Assembly: GCA_018822105.1 (NCBI GenBank)
Contig: JAHJLB010000061.1
Coordinates: 1 to 54,755 of the forward strand
Length of the DNA stretch: 54,755 nucleotides
Source: Pseudomonadota bacterium
GTDB taxonomy: Bacteria > Desulfobacterota > Desulfovibrionia > Desulfovibrionales > Desulfovibrionaceae
Reading direction: 5' to 3'
The stretch's first letter is position 1. Each line of letters opens with the position of its first letter. Below, one piece after another: positions 27,102 to 35,975 of the stretch. Position numbers and translations under genes: made by a program. Under the pieces are notes generated by a model. The model worked only from the letters and a program-made list of their open reading frames with translations. It made no database searches and had not been told where the DNA came from.

Positions 27102-28547
27102 CTACTTCACCCTGCCGTAGACATCGTCAAAACGCACGATGTCGTCCTCTTCCAGATAAGGCCCGCTCTGAATTTCTATGATTTCAAGGGGCACCTTGCC
27201 GGGGTTGGCCAGGCGGTGCGACGTCGCCTTGCCGATGTCAACCGCCTGGTTCTCCACCAGCAGGCGCTCCTCTCCCCCAATCTCCACCAGGGCCGTGCCC
27301 GAAATCACGACCCAATGCTCGCTTCTGTGATGATGCATCTGCAGGCTCAAGCGCGCCCCGGGCAGCACCTCGATGCGCTTGATCTTGTAGAACTGGCCCT
27401 CCTCCAGCACCGAATAGCTGCCCCAGGGGCGCTTCACGGTGAGGTGGCTCTCCACCAGCTGGCTCTTCTGGGCCTTGAGCAGGGCCACGATCTCCTTGAC
27501 CCGCTGCACCCCGTCGTGGGGGCAGGCCAGGGTGGCGTCGCGGGTCTGGACCATGATCATGTTCGACATGGCCACGGCGGCCAGCTTGCCGCCCTTGGAG
27601 ATGAGCAGGCAGTCGCGGCAGTCCAGGGCCAGCACGTCGCCCTGGATGACGTTGCCGGCCGCGTCCTTCTTGCCCAGGCGGTACACGGCCTCCCAGTTGC
27701 CCAGGTCGTCCCAGTCAAACCCGGCCTGGACCACGGCGATGCCCGAGATTTTCTCCACGATGCCGTAGTCCACGGAGATGTTCGGCAGGTTGGCGTAGCT
27801 CTGCAGCATGGGCCGCTCGGCCCGGTCCGCCCACCAGTCCCAGAGCTTGGGCTCGAACTGCTCCACGGCCTCCAGAAACTCCCCGGTGCGGAACACGAAC
27901 ATGCCGCTGTTCCAGTAGTGCCGCCCGCCCCGGACGAACTCCAGGGCCTTCTCCAGGCGGGGCTTCTCGATGAAGCGCAGGACCTCGAAGGCCCCGCCAC
28001 CCAGGGCCTTGCCCCGCTCCATGTAGCCGTATCCGGTCTCGGGCTTGTCCGGGGTGACGCCGAAGGTCACGAAGCGGCCCTTGGCGGCCAGTTCCAGGCC
28101 CAGCTCCAGGGAGCGCACCCAGGCCTCCTGGTCGGCCACCAGGTGGTCGGAGGGGAACACGCCCACCAGCGCCTCGGCGCAGCCGGCCTCGGTCTTGGGC
28201 AGGACGCGGTCCAGGGCCAGCAGGATGGCGGGCAGGGTGTTGCGGGCCAGGGGCTCGGCCAGAACGTGGCTGTCCAGGGAGGGGTCGATGCCCCGGATCT
28301 GGCTGCGGACCTCGAAGACATGCTCCTCGTTGGTGACGATCCAGATGTTCTCCGGCGCATAGGCCTTGAGCACGCGGGCCAGGGTCTGCTGCAGCAGGGT
28401 CATGTCGCCGCTCAGGGCCAGCAGCTGCTTGGGGAAAAGGGTGCGCGAGAGCGGCCAGAGCCGCGTGCCCGAGCCGCCCGCCAGGATCACGGCGTGCCGG
28501 GGCAGGATGGCGCAGGGGACGGGGGCGCTGGGCTTCTTTTTCGGCAA
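27102..28547 (-). CDS. manC: Mannose-1-phosphate guanylyltransferase / mannose-6-phosphate isomerase
   Basis: A 481-residue bifunctional enzyme of the ManC/AlgA/XanB type. The nucleotidyltransferase signature AVILAGGSGTRLWPLSRTLFP is at about residues 19-39. The C-terminal type II phosphomannose isomerase cupin contains VKRPWGSY and LQMHHHRSEHWVVISGTA. It makes GDP-mannose for LPS O-antigen or capsule. The start is TTG, with AAAGGAGA about seven bases upstream. It lies 15 bp after rfbC and is probably cotranscribed. Confidence 0.92.
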   Translation of the reverse strand: MPKKKPSAPVPCAILPRHAVILAGGSGTRLWPLSRTLFPKQLLALSGDMTLLQQTLARVLKAYAPENIWIVTNEEHVFEVRSQIRGIDPSLDSHVLAEPLARNTLPAILLALDRVLPKTEAGCAEALVGVFPSDHLVADQEAWVRSLELGLELAAKGRFVTFGVTPDKPETGYGYMERGKALGGGAFEVLRFIEKPRLEKALEFVRGGRHYWNSGMFVFRTGEFLEAVEQFEPKLWDWWADRAERPMLQSYANLPNISVDYGIVEKISGIAVVQAGFDWDDLGNWEAVYRLGKKDAAGNVIQGDVLALDCRDCLLISKGGKLAAVAMSNMIMVQTRDATLACPHDGVQRVKEIVALLKAQKSQLVESHLTVKRPWGSYSVLEEGQFYKIKRIEVLPGARLSLQMHHHRSEHWVVISGTALVEIGGEERLLVENQAVDIGKATSHRLANPGKVPLEIIEIQSGPYLEEDDIVRFDDVYGRVK

Positions 28548-28562
28548 GGCTGCTCTCCTTTT

Positions 28563-29153
28563 CTACTGGTGAGGGTGCGGGCCGGCGCCAGCCGCAGGGG
28601 CCTCAAAGACAAAGGGCGTGTCCAGATCCTTCAGCCGGGGCAGAACGCGGTCCTTGGCCGAGAGCACCGGCTCGCACTCCGGCCAGGGGATGCCCAGGTC
28701 CGGGTCGTTCCAGAGGATTCCGGCGTCGCTGGCGGCATCATAGGGCGCATCCACCTTGTACAGAAACTCCGTGTCCGGCTCCAGGGTCACGTAGCCGTGG
28801 GCAAAGCCGCGCGGGATGAACAGGCGCAAAAAATTCGCGGCGGAAAGCTCCACGCCGAAGTGCCGCCCGAAGGTCGGCGAGCCTGCGCGCAGGTCCACGG
28901 CCACGTCCAGCACCCGCCCGCGCACCACCCAGACCAGCTTGGCCTGGGCATGGGGCGGCGCCTGGAAATGCAGGCCGCGCAGGACGAAGGGCGCCGCGGA
29001 ATAGGCGTGGTTGTCCTGGACAAAGGCCGCGCCCAGGCCCAAAGCGGCAAACGCCTTCTGGCTGTATGTCTCCAGAAAGAATCCACGCTCGTCCTGAAAG
29101 AGTTTCGGCTCCAGCAGCACCAGCCCCGGCAAGCCCGTTTCGATCCGCCGCAT
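28563..29153 (-). CDS. rfbC: dTDP-4-dehydrorhamnose 3,5-epimerase
   Basis: A 196-residue cupin epimerase of dTDP-rhamnose synthesis. Key segments are FLETYSQKAF, the catalytic-His motif LRGLHFQ, KLVWVVRGRVLDVAVDLR and PRGFAHGYVTL. The ATG follows GGGGAGAG. It is the first gene of a two-gene operon with manC. rfbA, rfbB and rfbD are not here, so the set is split on the chromosome. The C-terminus is slightly extended and Pro/His-rich. Confidence 0.93.
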   Translation of the reverse strand: MRRIETGLPGLVLLEPKLFQDERGFFLETYSQKAFAALGLGAAFVQDNHAYSAAPFVLRGLHFQAPPHAQAKLVWVVRGRVLDVAVDLRAGSPTFGRHFGVELSAANFLRLFIPRGFAHGYVTLEPDTEFLYKVDAPYDAASDAGILWNDPDLGIPWPECEPVLSAKDRVLPRLKDLDTPFVFEAPAAGAGPHPHQ

Positions 29154-29328
29154 CCCCTCTCCCCGTCGCCTGCGTGAATTCGCGTCCTCCTACCCGAATT
29201 CCCAGGCCAACACAACCGTTGCGTGCGTCTCCAGGGCCAGTCGACAGGCTTCCCTTTCTCCCCGCCCTCTGCTACTTCTGCCCGCAAGCAGGCCACCTGG
29301 CCCGCAGCGGCGCGAACCACGAGGTGCC

Positions 29329-29910
29329 ATGAACTCCCTGGACATCATCATCATCGCCATCATCTGCCTTGTGGGCTTTCGGGGCTTCCACCGAGGGCTC
29401 ATCAAGGAGGCCGTGTCCCTGGTCTCCGTCTTCGTCGGGCTGTTCATGGCCGCGCACCTGCACACCATCTTCGTGCCGCACTTGAAGGTCTATTTCGCCA
29501 ACCCGGGCACGGTGCTGGCCTTGAGCTACCTCATCACCTTCCTGGGCACCATGCTGGCCCTGTGGTTCCTGGTGCGCTTTCTCCAGGGCGTGCTCAAGCT
29601 GGCCATGCTCACCGTGGTGGACAAGGCCGCGGGCGCGGCCTTCGGGGCCGTGGAGGGCATGCTGCTGTCCCTGGTGCTCCTGCTCCTGCTCAAGTCCATG
29701 CTGCCCGGAACGGCGGCGGTGAAGCAGTCCGTCTTCGCCCAGAAGACCGATCCCGCGCTGGTGCTCCTGGCCAACTTCACGCCTACCCCCATCCGCGAGA
29801 CCCTGGAGGAAGGCGGCTTCGCCCTGCCCAGGCCCGCGCAGCTGCCCCCGCCCAAGGTCAGGCCGCACCCCCAGCAGCCCCCGGCCAAGAAAGGCCGCCA
29901 GACGATCTGA
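29329..29910 (+). CDS. CvpA-family membrane protein
   Basis: A 193-residue inner-membrane protein with four hydrophobic helices, starting MNSLDIIIIAIICLVGFRGFHRGLIKE, the typical CvpA N-terminus with its Gly-Arg-Gly turn. The Pro/Lys-rich C-terminal tail is soluble. CvpA was named for colicin V production; later work links the family to envelope homeostasis and bile tolerance, with no agreed mechanism. It is followed about 100 bp later by mazG. Confidence 0.85.
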   Translation: MNSLDIIIIAIICLVGFRGFHRGLIKEAVSLVSVFVGLFMAAHLHTIFVPHLKVYFANPGTVLALSYLITFLGTMLALWFLVRFLQGVLKLAMLTVVDKAAGAAFGAVEGMLLSLVLLLLLKSMLPGTAAVKQSVFAQKTDPALVLLANFTPTPIRETLEEGGFALPRPAQLPPPKVRPHPQQPPAKKGRQTI

Positions 29911-30010
29911 CCCGGTCCATTTGACCCGGATTCCCTAAACCGGGCCCTGTGGCGCGGCCCTGGCCGCACGCGCCACCGCCCGGCACCACCACTGACAGGA
30001 GACAGCCCAC

Positions 30011-30799
30011 GTGAGCACAGACAGCCTTTCCCTTGCAAAGCTGCAGGAGGTCATCGACTCCCTGCTGGGGCCGGACGGCTGCCCCTGGGACCGCAAGCAG
30101 ACCCCCCTGAGCCTCTGCGACTATGTCATCGAGGAAGCCTTTGAGCTTGTCTCAGCCATACGCGCCGGCGACGTCGCCGAGACCGCGGAGGAGCTGGGCG
30201 ACGTGCTCTTCCTGCTGCTCTTCCAGGCCACCCTGCACGCCCGGGCCGGACAGTTCACCCTGGCCGACGTGGTGGACGCCAACGCGGCCAAGATGATCCG
30301 CCGCCATCCCCACGTCTTTGGCGACACGGTGCTGGCGAACCAGGACGAGCTCCTGCGCAACTGGGAGCGCATCAAGCGCGGGGAGAAGGCTGCCGGCGAC
30401 AGGCCGCCGGGTGCCTTTGCCTCCCTGCCCAAGGGCCTGCCGCCGCTTCTGAAGGCCTACCGGGTCCATTCCAAGGCCGCGCGCCTGGGCTTCACCTGGG
30501 CCACGGACGAGGACGCGCGCGCCCAGTTCGACGCCGAGTGGAGGGAATACGAGGAGGCCTGCCAGGGCGGCAGCCCGGAGCGCATGGAAGAGGAGTTCGG
30601 GGACGCCCTGTTCACCCTGGTGGAGCTGGGTCGGCGGCGGGGCATCAAAGCCAACGCGGCCCTGGACCGGGCCAACCTGAAGTTCCTGGCCCGCTATGAA
30701 CGCATGGAGTCCCTGGCCCGCGAGCGCGGGCTGGAACTGCTGGACATGCCCATGGCGGACAAGGACCGCCTCTGGGCCGAGGTCAAGGCCGGGGGCTAG
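30011..30799 (+). CDS. mazG: Nucleoside triphosphate pyrophosphohydrolase MazG
   Basis: A 262-residue tandem-domain MazG that hydrolyses NTPs to NMP and PPi, a house-cleaning function. The N-terminal half has LLGPDGCPWDRKQT, EEAFEL and EELGDVLF (the E-x2-E and E-x2-D magnesium ligands). The C-terminal half repeats the motif with EEFGDALFTLVELGR. The start is GTG with AGGAGA about eight bases upstream. Its TAG stop shares the palindrome CTAG with the stop of the convergent ComFB-like gene. Confidence 0.92.
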   Translation: MSTDSLSLAKLQEVIDSLLGPDGCPWDRKQTPLSLCDYVIEEAFELVSAIRAGDVAETAEELGDVLFLLLFQATLHARAGQFTLADVVDANAAKMIRRHPHVFGDTVLANQDELLRNWERIKRGEKAAGDRPPGAFASLPKGLPPLLKAYRVHSKAARLGFTWATDEDARAQFDAEWREYEEACQGGSPERMEEEFGDALFTLVELGRRRGIKANAALDRANLKFLARYERMESLARERGLELLDMPMADKDRLWAEVKAGG

Positions 30800-31092
30800 C
30801 TTCCGGAAATCCCCGTGGGGGCGAGTTCCACCTGGTTCACCGCGCGGCGCAGCTCGCGGATGATCTCCGCGTCGGACACCGGGTCGCTGATGACGATGGA
30901 GCCGTGCTGCCGGTAGCGGGGGGACAGGTTGTTCAGGGTCAGGGCGTAGATGTCCTGGATGTCCAGGTAGCTGGGCCGATAGTCCAGATGCTCGGCCAGG
31001 ACCTGGGGCATGAGCTTGATCACCCGCTGCTCGTTGCGGTTGCGGATGTTGCCCAGCGGGACGCCATTGACCTCGGACTTCTTTTGCGCCAT
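30796..31092 (-). CDS. ComFB-domain protein
   Basis: A 98-residue protein matching the late-competence ComFB family: IRNRNEQRVIKLMPQVL, then YLDIQDIYALTLNNLSPRY, the family hallmark (DI-x-A-x-x-LN-x-L-x-P-x-Y). Some ComFB proteins in cyanobacteria bind cyclic dinucleotides; a similar role here is inference. The start was set at the internal ATG (MAQKKSEVNG) because GGAGGG is seven bases upstream; a TTG 33 bases earlier has no site. It lies downstream of rlpA on the same strand. Confidence 0.78.
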   Translation of the reverse strand: MAQKKSEVNGVPLGNIRNRNEQRVIKLMPQVLAEHLDYRPSYLDIQDIYALTLNNLSPRYRQHGSIVISDPVSDAEIIRELRRAVNQVELAPTGISGS

Positions 31093-31164
31093 GCCGCCGC
31101 CCTCCGTCGGGTTAGGTTGCGCCAAGGCCCGGCCCGCAGGATGCGGACCGGACCGTGCGGGCTC

Positions 31165-31193
31165 ATTCTAGCCCATGCGCCTCAGCCGCGCAA
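31165..31193 (-). promoter_or_regulatory. Possible promoter of the ComFB-like gene
   Basis: TTGCGC (31193-31188) and TAGAAT (31170-31165) are 17 bp apart on the minus strand, just after the rlpA stop codon is reached. The -10 is good and the -35 weak. Confidence 0.35.
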
Positions 31194-31196
31194 GCC

Positions 31197-32219
31197 CTAG
31201 GCCCCGCTGCTGATGAAGCTGGAGGGGAATTCCATCTTCAGGCTGCGCAGGGCCTCCTCGGCCTTCTCGCGGTGCTCGAAGGCCCCGGCCTGCACCGCCA
31301 GGAACTCCTTGCCGCCGCGCTGCACGCGGGTGATCCTGGCCCCGCCGAAGCCGGCCTGCATCAACCGGGCCTGTACGCGGCGGGCGTTTTCATCCTGCGA
31401 GAAGGCCCCCACCTGCACGGCGAACCTGCCGCTCTCGGTGCGCTCAGCCACCCTGGTCGTCCTGGACGCCTGGGCGCCTGGCGCCTCCGCCTGCGGCCTG
31501 GAGCCGTCGGACAGCGCCAGGGGGCGCTTCTCCTTGGTCCAAACCAGCATCGGCTGGGCCTGCGGCCTGGCGGGCTCTTCGACGATGGTGCGCTCCACAG
31601 GCTGCTGCCTGGTGCGGCGCGGAGGGGCGTCGGCCGAGGCCACGGCCATGGCATTGACGGGGCCGCCCGCAAGGGCCGGATTCTCGCCTATGCCCACCAC
31701 GCGCACCTTGGCCACGCCCTTGTCGGCCATGCCCAGCAGTCGGGCCGAGGCGTAGGAGAGGTCGATGATGCGGCCGTCCACAAAGGGGCCGCGGTCGTTG
31801 ACCATGAGCTCCAGTTCGCGGCCGTTCTCCAGGTTGGTCACGCGGACCTTGGTGCCCAGGGGCAGGGTCTTGTGCGCCGCGGACACGCTGAACATGTCGT
31901 AGACTTCGCCGGTGGCGGTCTTTTTGCCGTGGAAGTCGATGCCGTACCAGGAGGCGTTGCCCACCTCGCTGTAGCCCAGCGCCGACTGGATGGGCCAGTA
32001 GGTCTTGCCCATGATGGAATAGGGCTGGAGCTTCGGGTTCACGAAGCCCGGCCCGCGCTTATAGTCGGCCTGGCCCCGCTCCAGGGCCGATGCGTCCCGC
32101 GCGGCGTGCAGGTTCTGCGGCGCCTCCGACTGGACGCGCTGCGGCGTCCCCGAAGGCAGATACGCGCACCCGCTCAAGACAAGCAGGGACAAAAGAGCTG
32201 TAAGATTCGACAGCTTCAT
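31197..32219 (-). CDS. rlpA: RlpA-family septal ring lytic transglycosylase with SPOR domain
   Basis: A 340-residue outer-membrane lipoprotein. The lipobox is VLSGC (lipidated Cys18). A double-psi beta-barrel follows, with GNASWYGIDFHGKKTATGEVYD, LPLGTKVRVTN and VNDRGPFVDGRIIDLS, the RlpA active-site region with His and Asp. A low-complexity linker leads to a C-terminal SPOR domain (FAVQVGAFSQDENARRV) that binds denuded peptidoglycan at division sites. RlpA cleaves such glycan strands. A sigma-28-like element lies upstream (32332-32357). Confidence 0.9.
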   Translation of the reverse strand: MKLSNLTALLSLLVLSGCAYLPSGTPQRVQSEAPQNLHAARDASALERGQADYKRGPGFVNPKLQPYSIMGKTYWPIQSALGYSEVGNASWYGIDFHGKKTATGEVYDMFSVSAAHKTLPLGTKVRVTNLENGRELELMVNDRGPFVDGRIIDLSYASARLLGMADKGVAKVRVVGIGENPALAGGPVNAMAVASADAPPRRTRQQPVERTIVEEPARPQAQPMLVWTKEKRPLALSDGSRPQAEAPGAQASRTTRVAERTESGRFAVQVGAFSQDENARRVQARLMQAGFGGARITRVQRGGKEFLAVQAGAFEHREKAEEALRSLKMEFPSSFISSGA

Positions 32220-32538
32220 GGACAGCCTCCGTGCGGACGTTTGATACGTCTCCCCTCCCAGGGTTCCCGCTCAAGCCCGGTTCTCCGTCCGGGGCGGCAT
32301 GTGCGCCATGGCGGGTGCGCACGTTAACTGAATCGTACAAGACGCGGCAAAACTTTAGACGCGATTCAGGCTCACTTGGCTTCAATTTCAAGTCGCGCCA
32401 GAGCGCCGATTTTTTGCTTGACATTCAACCTCTGAAGGCACAAAGGTTTCCCTCAATTGTTGTGTAGGGCGGGAGCGAGTTGCCCCGTACGGCTCACAAC
32501 GCGAACGTTCTATTACAATTTCAGGAGCTTCGATTTTT
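32220..32538. other. Divergent intergenic region between rlpA and the RRM gene
   Basis: About 320 bp. It contains a possible sigma-28-like element for rlpA (32332-32357) and a TTGACA at 32418-32423 facing the RRM gene, with no good -10 after it. The RRM mRNA may therefore have a leader of about 90 bases. No gene is seen. Confidence 0.5.
32332..32357 (-). promoter_or_regulatory. Weak sigma-28-like element before rlpA
   Basis: The minus strand reads TAAAGTTT (32357-32350), a perfect -35, and then ACGAT (32336-32332) 17 bases after the TAAA. The -10 matches consensus GCCGATAA poorly. Spacing equals that of the two better candidates in this window. Confidence 0.25.
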
Positions 32539-32808
32539 ATGCCTAAGTCCATCTATGTCGGCAACATCCCCTTCAGCGCCACCGAGGACGACCTCCGCAG
32601 CATGTTCAGCCAGTTCGGTGAAGTCATGTCTGTGAAGTTCATTAACGACCGCGAGACCGGCCGCTTCCGCGGCTTCGGCTTTGTGGAAATGGACGACGCA
32701 TCCGCCAAGGAGGCCGTTGAGGCCCTCAACGGCAAGGAGATCTCCGGACGCGCCCTGCGGGTCAACGAGGCCCAGGAGCGTCAGCCCCGCCCCCGTCGCG
32801 ACTACTAG
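32539..32808 (+). CDS. Small RRM-domain RNA-binding protein
   Basis: An 89-residue single RRM protein. RNP2 is IYVGNI (residues 5-10) and RNP1 is RGFGFVEM (about 44-51), with the aromatic residues that stack on RNA. A short basic Arg/Pro tail follows. Such glycine-free cyanobacterial-type Rbp proteins occur in many Deltaproteobacteria and are often cold-induced; that role here is inference. AGGAG is 11 bases before the ATG. It is monocistronic with its own terminator. Confidence 0.9.
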   Translation: MPKSIYVGNIPFSATEDDLRSMFSQFGEVMSVKFINDRETGRFRGFGFVEMDDASAKEAVEALNGKEISGRALRVNEAQERQPRPRRDY

Positions 32809-32850
32809 CCGCCTCGGAACGCCGGCACTAGAAATACCCGGCTTCAATCA

Positions 32851-32880
32851 CCCCGTCCCGCCCTGCGGGACGGGGTTTTT
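32851..32880 (+). terminator. Terminator of the RRM-protein gene
   Basis: A 10-bp stem, CCCCGTCCCG (32851-32860) with CGGGACGGGG (32866-32875), is followed by TTTTT. Confidence 0.93.
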
Positions 32881-33028
32881 CCTTTCCCACGGCAACTGGT
32901 TTCCTGGCCATGCAGCCCGCCGCCACGGGCTGCCACAGCCCTGTTGCCCTGAAGCCTTTGTCAGGATATAGACTGAAGATCAAAGCTTTCCCTCACCCCG
33001 TAACGCCCGCCCAAAGGAATTCCCTCCC

Positions 33029-34876
33029 ATGAAGACCACCGCCAAGAACGAATCGCTGCGCAACATCGCCATCATCGCCCACGTCGACCACGGCAAAACC
33101 ACCCTGGTGGACGGCCTCTTCCGCCAGAGCGGCGTGTTCCGCGAAAACCAGCAGGTCAGCGACCGCGTCATGGACAACATGGACCTGGAGCGCGAGCGCG
33201 GCATCACCATCTCCGCCAAGAACTGCTCCGTGCGCTGGAAGGGCGTGAAGATCAACATCATCGACACCCCTGGCCACGCCGACTTCGGCGGCGAGGTGGA
33301 GCGCTCCCTGGCCATGGCCGGCGGCGCCATCCTGCTTGTGGACGCCAGCGAAGGCCCCCTGCCCCAGACCCGCTTCGTGCTCAAGAAGGCCCTGGACGGC
33401 GGCCTGCCGGTCATCGTCATCGTGAACAAGATCGACCGCGCCGACGCCCGGCCCGAGGAGGTCCTCAACGAGGTCTACGACCTGTTCATCGACCTGGGCG
33501 CCAACGAGGAGCAGCTCGAATTCCCGGTGCTCTACGCCATCGGCCGCGACGGCATCGCCCAGACCACCCTTGAGGGGCGCGGCGAGAACCTGGACCCGGT
33601 GTTCGACTGCATCCTGGAGAACATCCCGGCCCCCTCCTACGACCCCGTTGCCCCGTTCCAGATGATCGTCTGCGACCTGGGCTACTCCGACTACCTGGGA
33701 CGCCTGGCCATCGGCAAGGTGGTCAACGGCCTGGTCAAGTCCAGCGACTCCATGGTCTGCATCGGCGAGGACGGCACGCCCAAGGCCCTCAAGGTGAGCA
33801 AGCTCCAGGTGTACGACGGCGTGCAGCTGGCCGCCGTGGACGAGGTCCAGGCGGGCGACATCGCCGTGCTGGCGGGCATCGACGACGTGCACATCGGCGA
33901 CACCATCTGCACCAAGGAATTTCCCCAGGCCCTGCCGCGCATCACCGTGGACGAACCCACGGTGAGCATGCGCTTCGGCATCAACACCTCGCCCCTGGCC
34001 GGGCGCGAGGGCAAGCTGGTGCAGAGCAACAAGATCCGCGAGCGCCTGCAGAAGGAGGCCCTCCAGAACGTGGCCATCCGCGTGGAGGAGACCGAGGACC
34101 GCGACAGCTTCATCGTCAAGGGCCGCGGCGAGTTCCAGATGGCCATCATCATCGAGACCATGCGCCGCGAGGGCTTCGAGCTCACCGTGGGCCGCCCCGA
34201 AGTCATCTACAAGAAGGAAGGCGGCAAGATCACCGAGCCCATCGAGCGCGTGTACGTGGATTGCGACGAGACCTTCATGGGCATCGTCACCGAGAAGCTG
34301 TCCATCCGCAAGGGCCGCATGGTCAACCTGGTGAACAACGGCAAGGGCCGCGTGCGCATCGAGTTCAGCGTGCCCTCGCGCGGGCTCATCGGCTACCGCG
34401 ACGAATTCCTCACCGACACCAAGGGCACGGGCATCATGAACTCGTACCTGGAAGGCTACGGCGAATACCGGGGCGACTTCCCCACCCGCTTCACCGGCTC
34501 CATCGTGGCCGACCGCTCCGGCGTGGGCGTGACCTACGGCATCTTCAACCTGGAGCCGCGCGGCCAGATGTTCGTGGTTCCCGGCGACCCCCTCTACGAG
34601 GGCATGATCGTGGGCGAGCACACCCGCGAGGTGGACATCAACGTCAACCCCTCCAAGGAGAAGAAGCTCTCCAACATGCGCGCCAGCGGCAAGGACGAGG
34701 CCTGCACCCTGACCCCGGTGAAGCCCATGACCCTGGAGCGCGCCATCCACTTCATCCGCGAGGACGAGCTGGTGGAGATCACGCCCCTGTCCATCCGCCT
34801 GCGCAAGGTCGTGCTCTCGGCCACCAAGCGCCACACCATGCGCGGCGGCAGCGGAAAGGCCGAAACCGAGAAATAG
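33029..34876 (+). CDS. typA: Ribosome-associated GTPase TypA/BipA
   Basis: A 615-residue translational GTPase related to EF-G, needed for ribosome assembly and growth under stress or cold. Motifs are G1 AHVDHGKTT (about residues 17-25), the switch region RGITISAKN, G3 DTPGHADF and G4 NKID. Domains II, III and V and the TypA-specific C-terminal domain (LRKVVLSATKR) follow. Length is normal. The ATG follows AAGGA. The ferredoxin-like gene starts 19 bp later. Confidence 0.95.
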   Translation: MKTTAKNESLRNIAIIAHVDHGKTTLVDGLFRQSGVFRENQQVSDRVMDNMDLERERGITISAKNCSVRWKGVKINIIDTPGHADFGGEVERSLAMAGGAILLVDASEGPLPQTRFVLKKALDGGLPVIVIVNKIDRADARPEEVLNEVYDLFIDLGANEEQLEFPVLYAIGRDGIAQTTLEGRGENLDPVFDCILENIPAPSYDPVAPFQMIVCDLGYSDYLGRLAIGKVVNGLVKSSDSMVCIGEDGTPKALKVSKLQVYDGVQLAAVDEVQAGDIAVLAGIDDVHIGDTICTKEFPQALPRITVDEPTVSMRFGINTSPLAGREGKLVQSNKIRERLQKEALQNVAIRVEETEDRDSFIVKGRGEFQMAIIIETMRREGFELTVGRPEVIYKKEGGKITEPIERVYVDCDETFMGIVTEKLSIRKGRMVNLVNNGKGRVRIEFSVPSRGLIGYRDEFLTDTKGTGIMNSYLEGYGEYRGDFPTRFTGSIVADRSGVGVTYGIFNLEPRGQMFVVPGDPLYEGMIVGEHTREVDINVNPSKEKKLSNMRASGKDEACTLTPVKPMTLERAIHFIREDELVEITPLSIRLRKVVLSATKRHTMRGGSGKAETEK

Positions 34877-34895
34877 CCCCCTGAAAAGGCAGGCC

Positions 34896-35867
34896 ATGAA
34901 CCCGCTGCACCTTCTGCTCAAGCCCTCGGCCCGGCGCTTCTTCGACGAGGCGCGCACACTGCCGGGGTTCACCACGGGCGACACGCTGCACGGCTACTTC
35001 TACCTGCGCTGGCCTTACTTCTACATCAGCATGGCCACGGGCGAGCATCCCCTCGCCCGTGGCCTCATGCGTCTGTCCCGCGCCCTGGACAGGCTCCTCC
35101 CCGCCCGGGTGGAGGCCCGGCGCAAGGCCCGCAGGGCCCTCAAGGCCCAGGGCGGCATCCGCTTCGCCGACACCTACCACGGCAAGGTCCTGCCCAACGA
35201 GGAGGCCGTCCGGTTGGTCAAGATCGGCCGCGAGGTGGCCCTCACCGCGCCGGAGTCCGTGGTGCCCTACCAGCTGGCCCGCGACATCGTGCTCAAGAAC
35301 CCGGACCACATCGTGGTCTTCGACTGCCCCTGCCGGTCCTCGCGCAAGAACCCCTGCTCGCCCATGGACGTCTGCCTGGTCATGGGCGAACCCTTCGCCA
35401 GCTTGGTGCTGGAGCACCACGGCGGGCGCGCCCGGCGCATCACGCCGGACGAGGCCGTGGACATCCTGCGCGCCGAAAACGCGCGCGGGCATGTGCACCA
35501 CGCCTTCTTCAAGGACGCCGCCCTGGGGCGCTTCTATGCCATCTGCAACTGCTGCGGCTGCTGCTGCGGGGCCATGGCCGCCCAAAGAAACGGGGTGGAG
35601 ATGCTGGCCAGCTCGGGCTATGTGGCGCAGGTGGACGCCGAGGCCTGCGTGGGCTGCGGCAACTGCGTGCAGTTCTGCCAGTTCGGCGCGCTCAAGGCGC
35701 GGGACCGCGGGCTCCAGATCAAGACCGCGCGCTGCATGGGCTGCGGGGCCTGCGTGAGCAAGTGCCCCAAGCAGGCGCTCTCCCTGCGGGCCGACCCCTC
35801 GCGCGGCCTGCCGCTGCTGGTGGAGGAGCTTGAGAAACATGCCTCCGGCGGCATATTGCCCCTGTAA
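34896..35867 (+). CDS. 4Fe-4S dicluster ferredoxin-like protein with extra cysteine motifs
   Basis: A 323-residue cytoplasmic iron-sulfur protein. The C-terminus carries two ferredoxin motifs, CVGCGNCVQFC and CMGCGACVSKC. The middle has FDCPCRSSRKNPC with a later Cys, and NCCGCCCG, enough ligands for one or two more clusters. There is no signal peptide. The N-terminal 100 residues are basic and helical. I do not know a specific function. Similar proteins are common in sulfate reducers as orphan electron carriers. It starts 19 bp after typA and may be cotranscribed. Confidence 0.8.
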   Translation: MNPLHLLLKPSARRFFDEARTLPGFTTGDTLHGYFYLRWPYFYISMATGEHPLARGLMRLSRALDRLLPARVEARRKARRALKAQGGIRFADTYHGKVLPNEEAVRLVKIGREVALTAPESVVPYQLARDIVLKNPDHIVVFDCPCRSSRKNPCSPMDVCLVMGEPFASLVLEHHGGRARRITPDEAVDILRAENARGHVHHAFFKDAALGRFYAICNCCGCCCGAMAAQRNGVEMLASSGYVAQVDAEACVGCGNCVQFCQFGALKARDRGLQIKTARCMGCGACVSKCPKQALSLRADPSRGLPLLVEELEKHASGGILPL

Positions 35868-35975
35868 TTTCAATGGCTTCCCTGGGAATCCGCATGGCGC
35901 CGAAGGGGCTTGGCCCAAGGCGGCGCCCCGGATCAATTCGCAGAGGCAGCGCCCCCGGCTGCATCAAGGAGCGTC

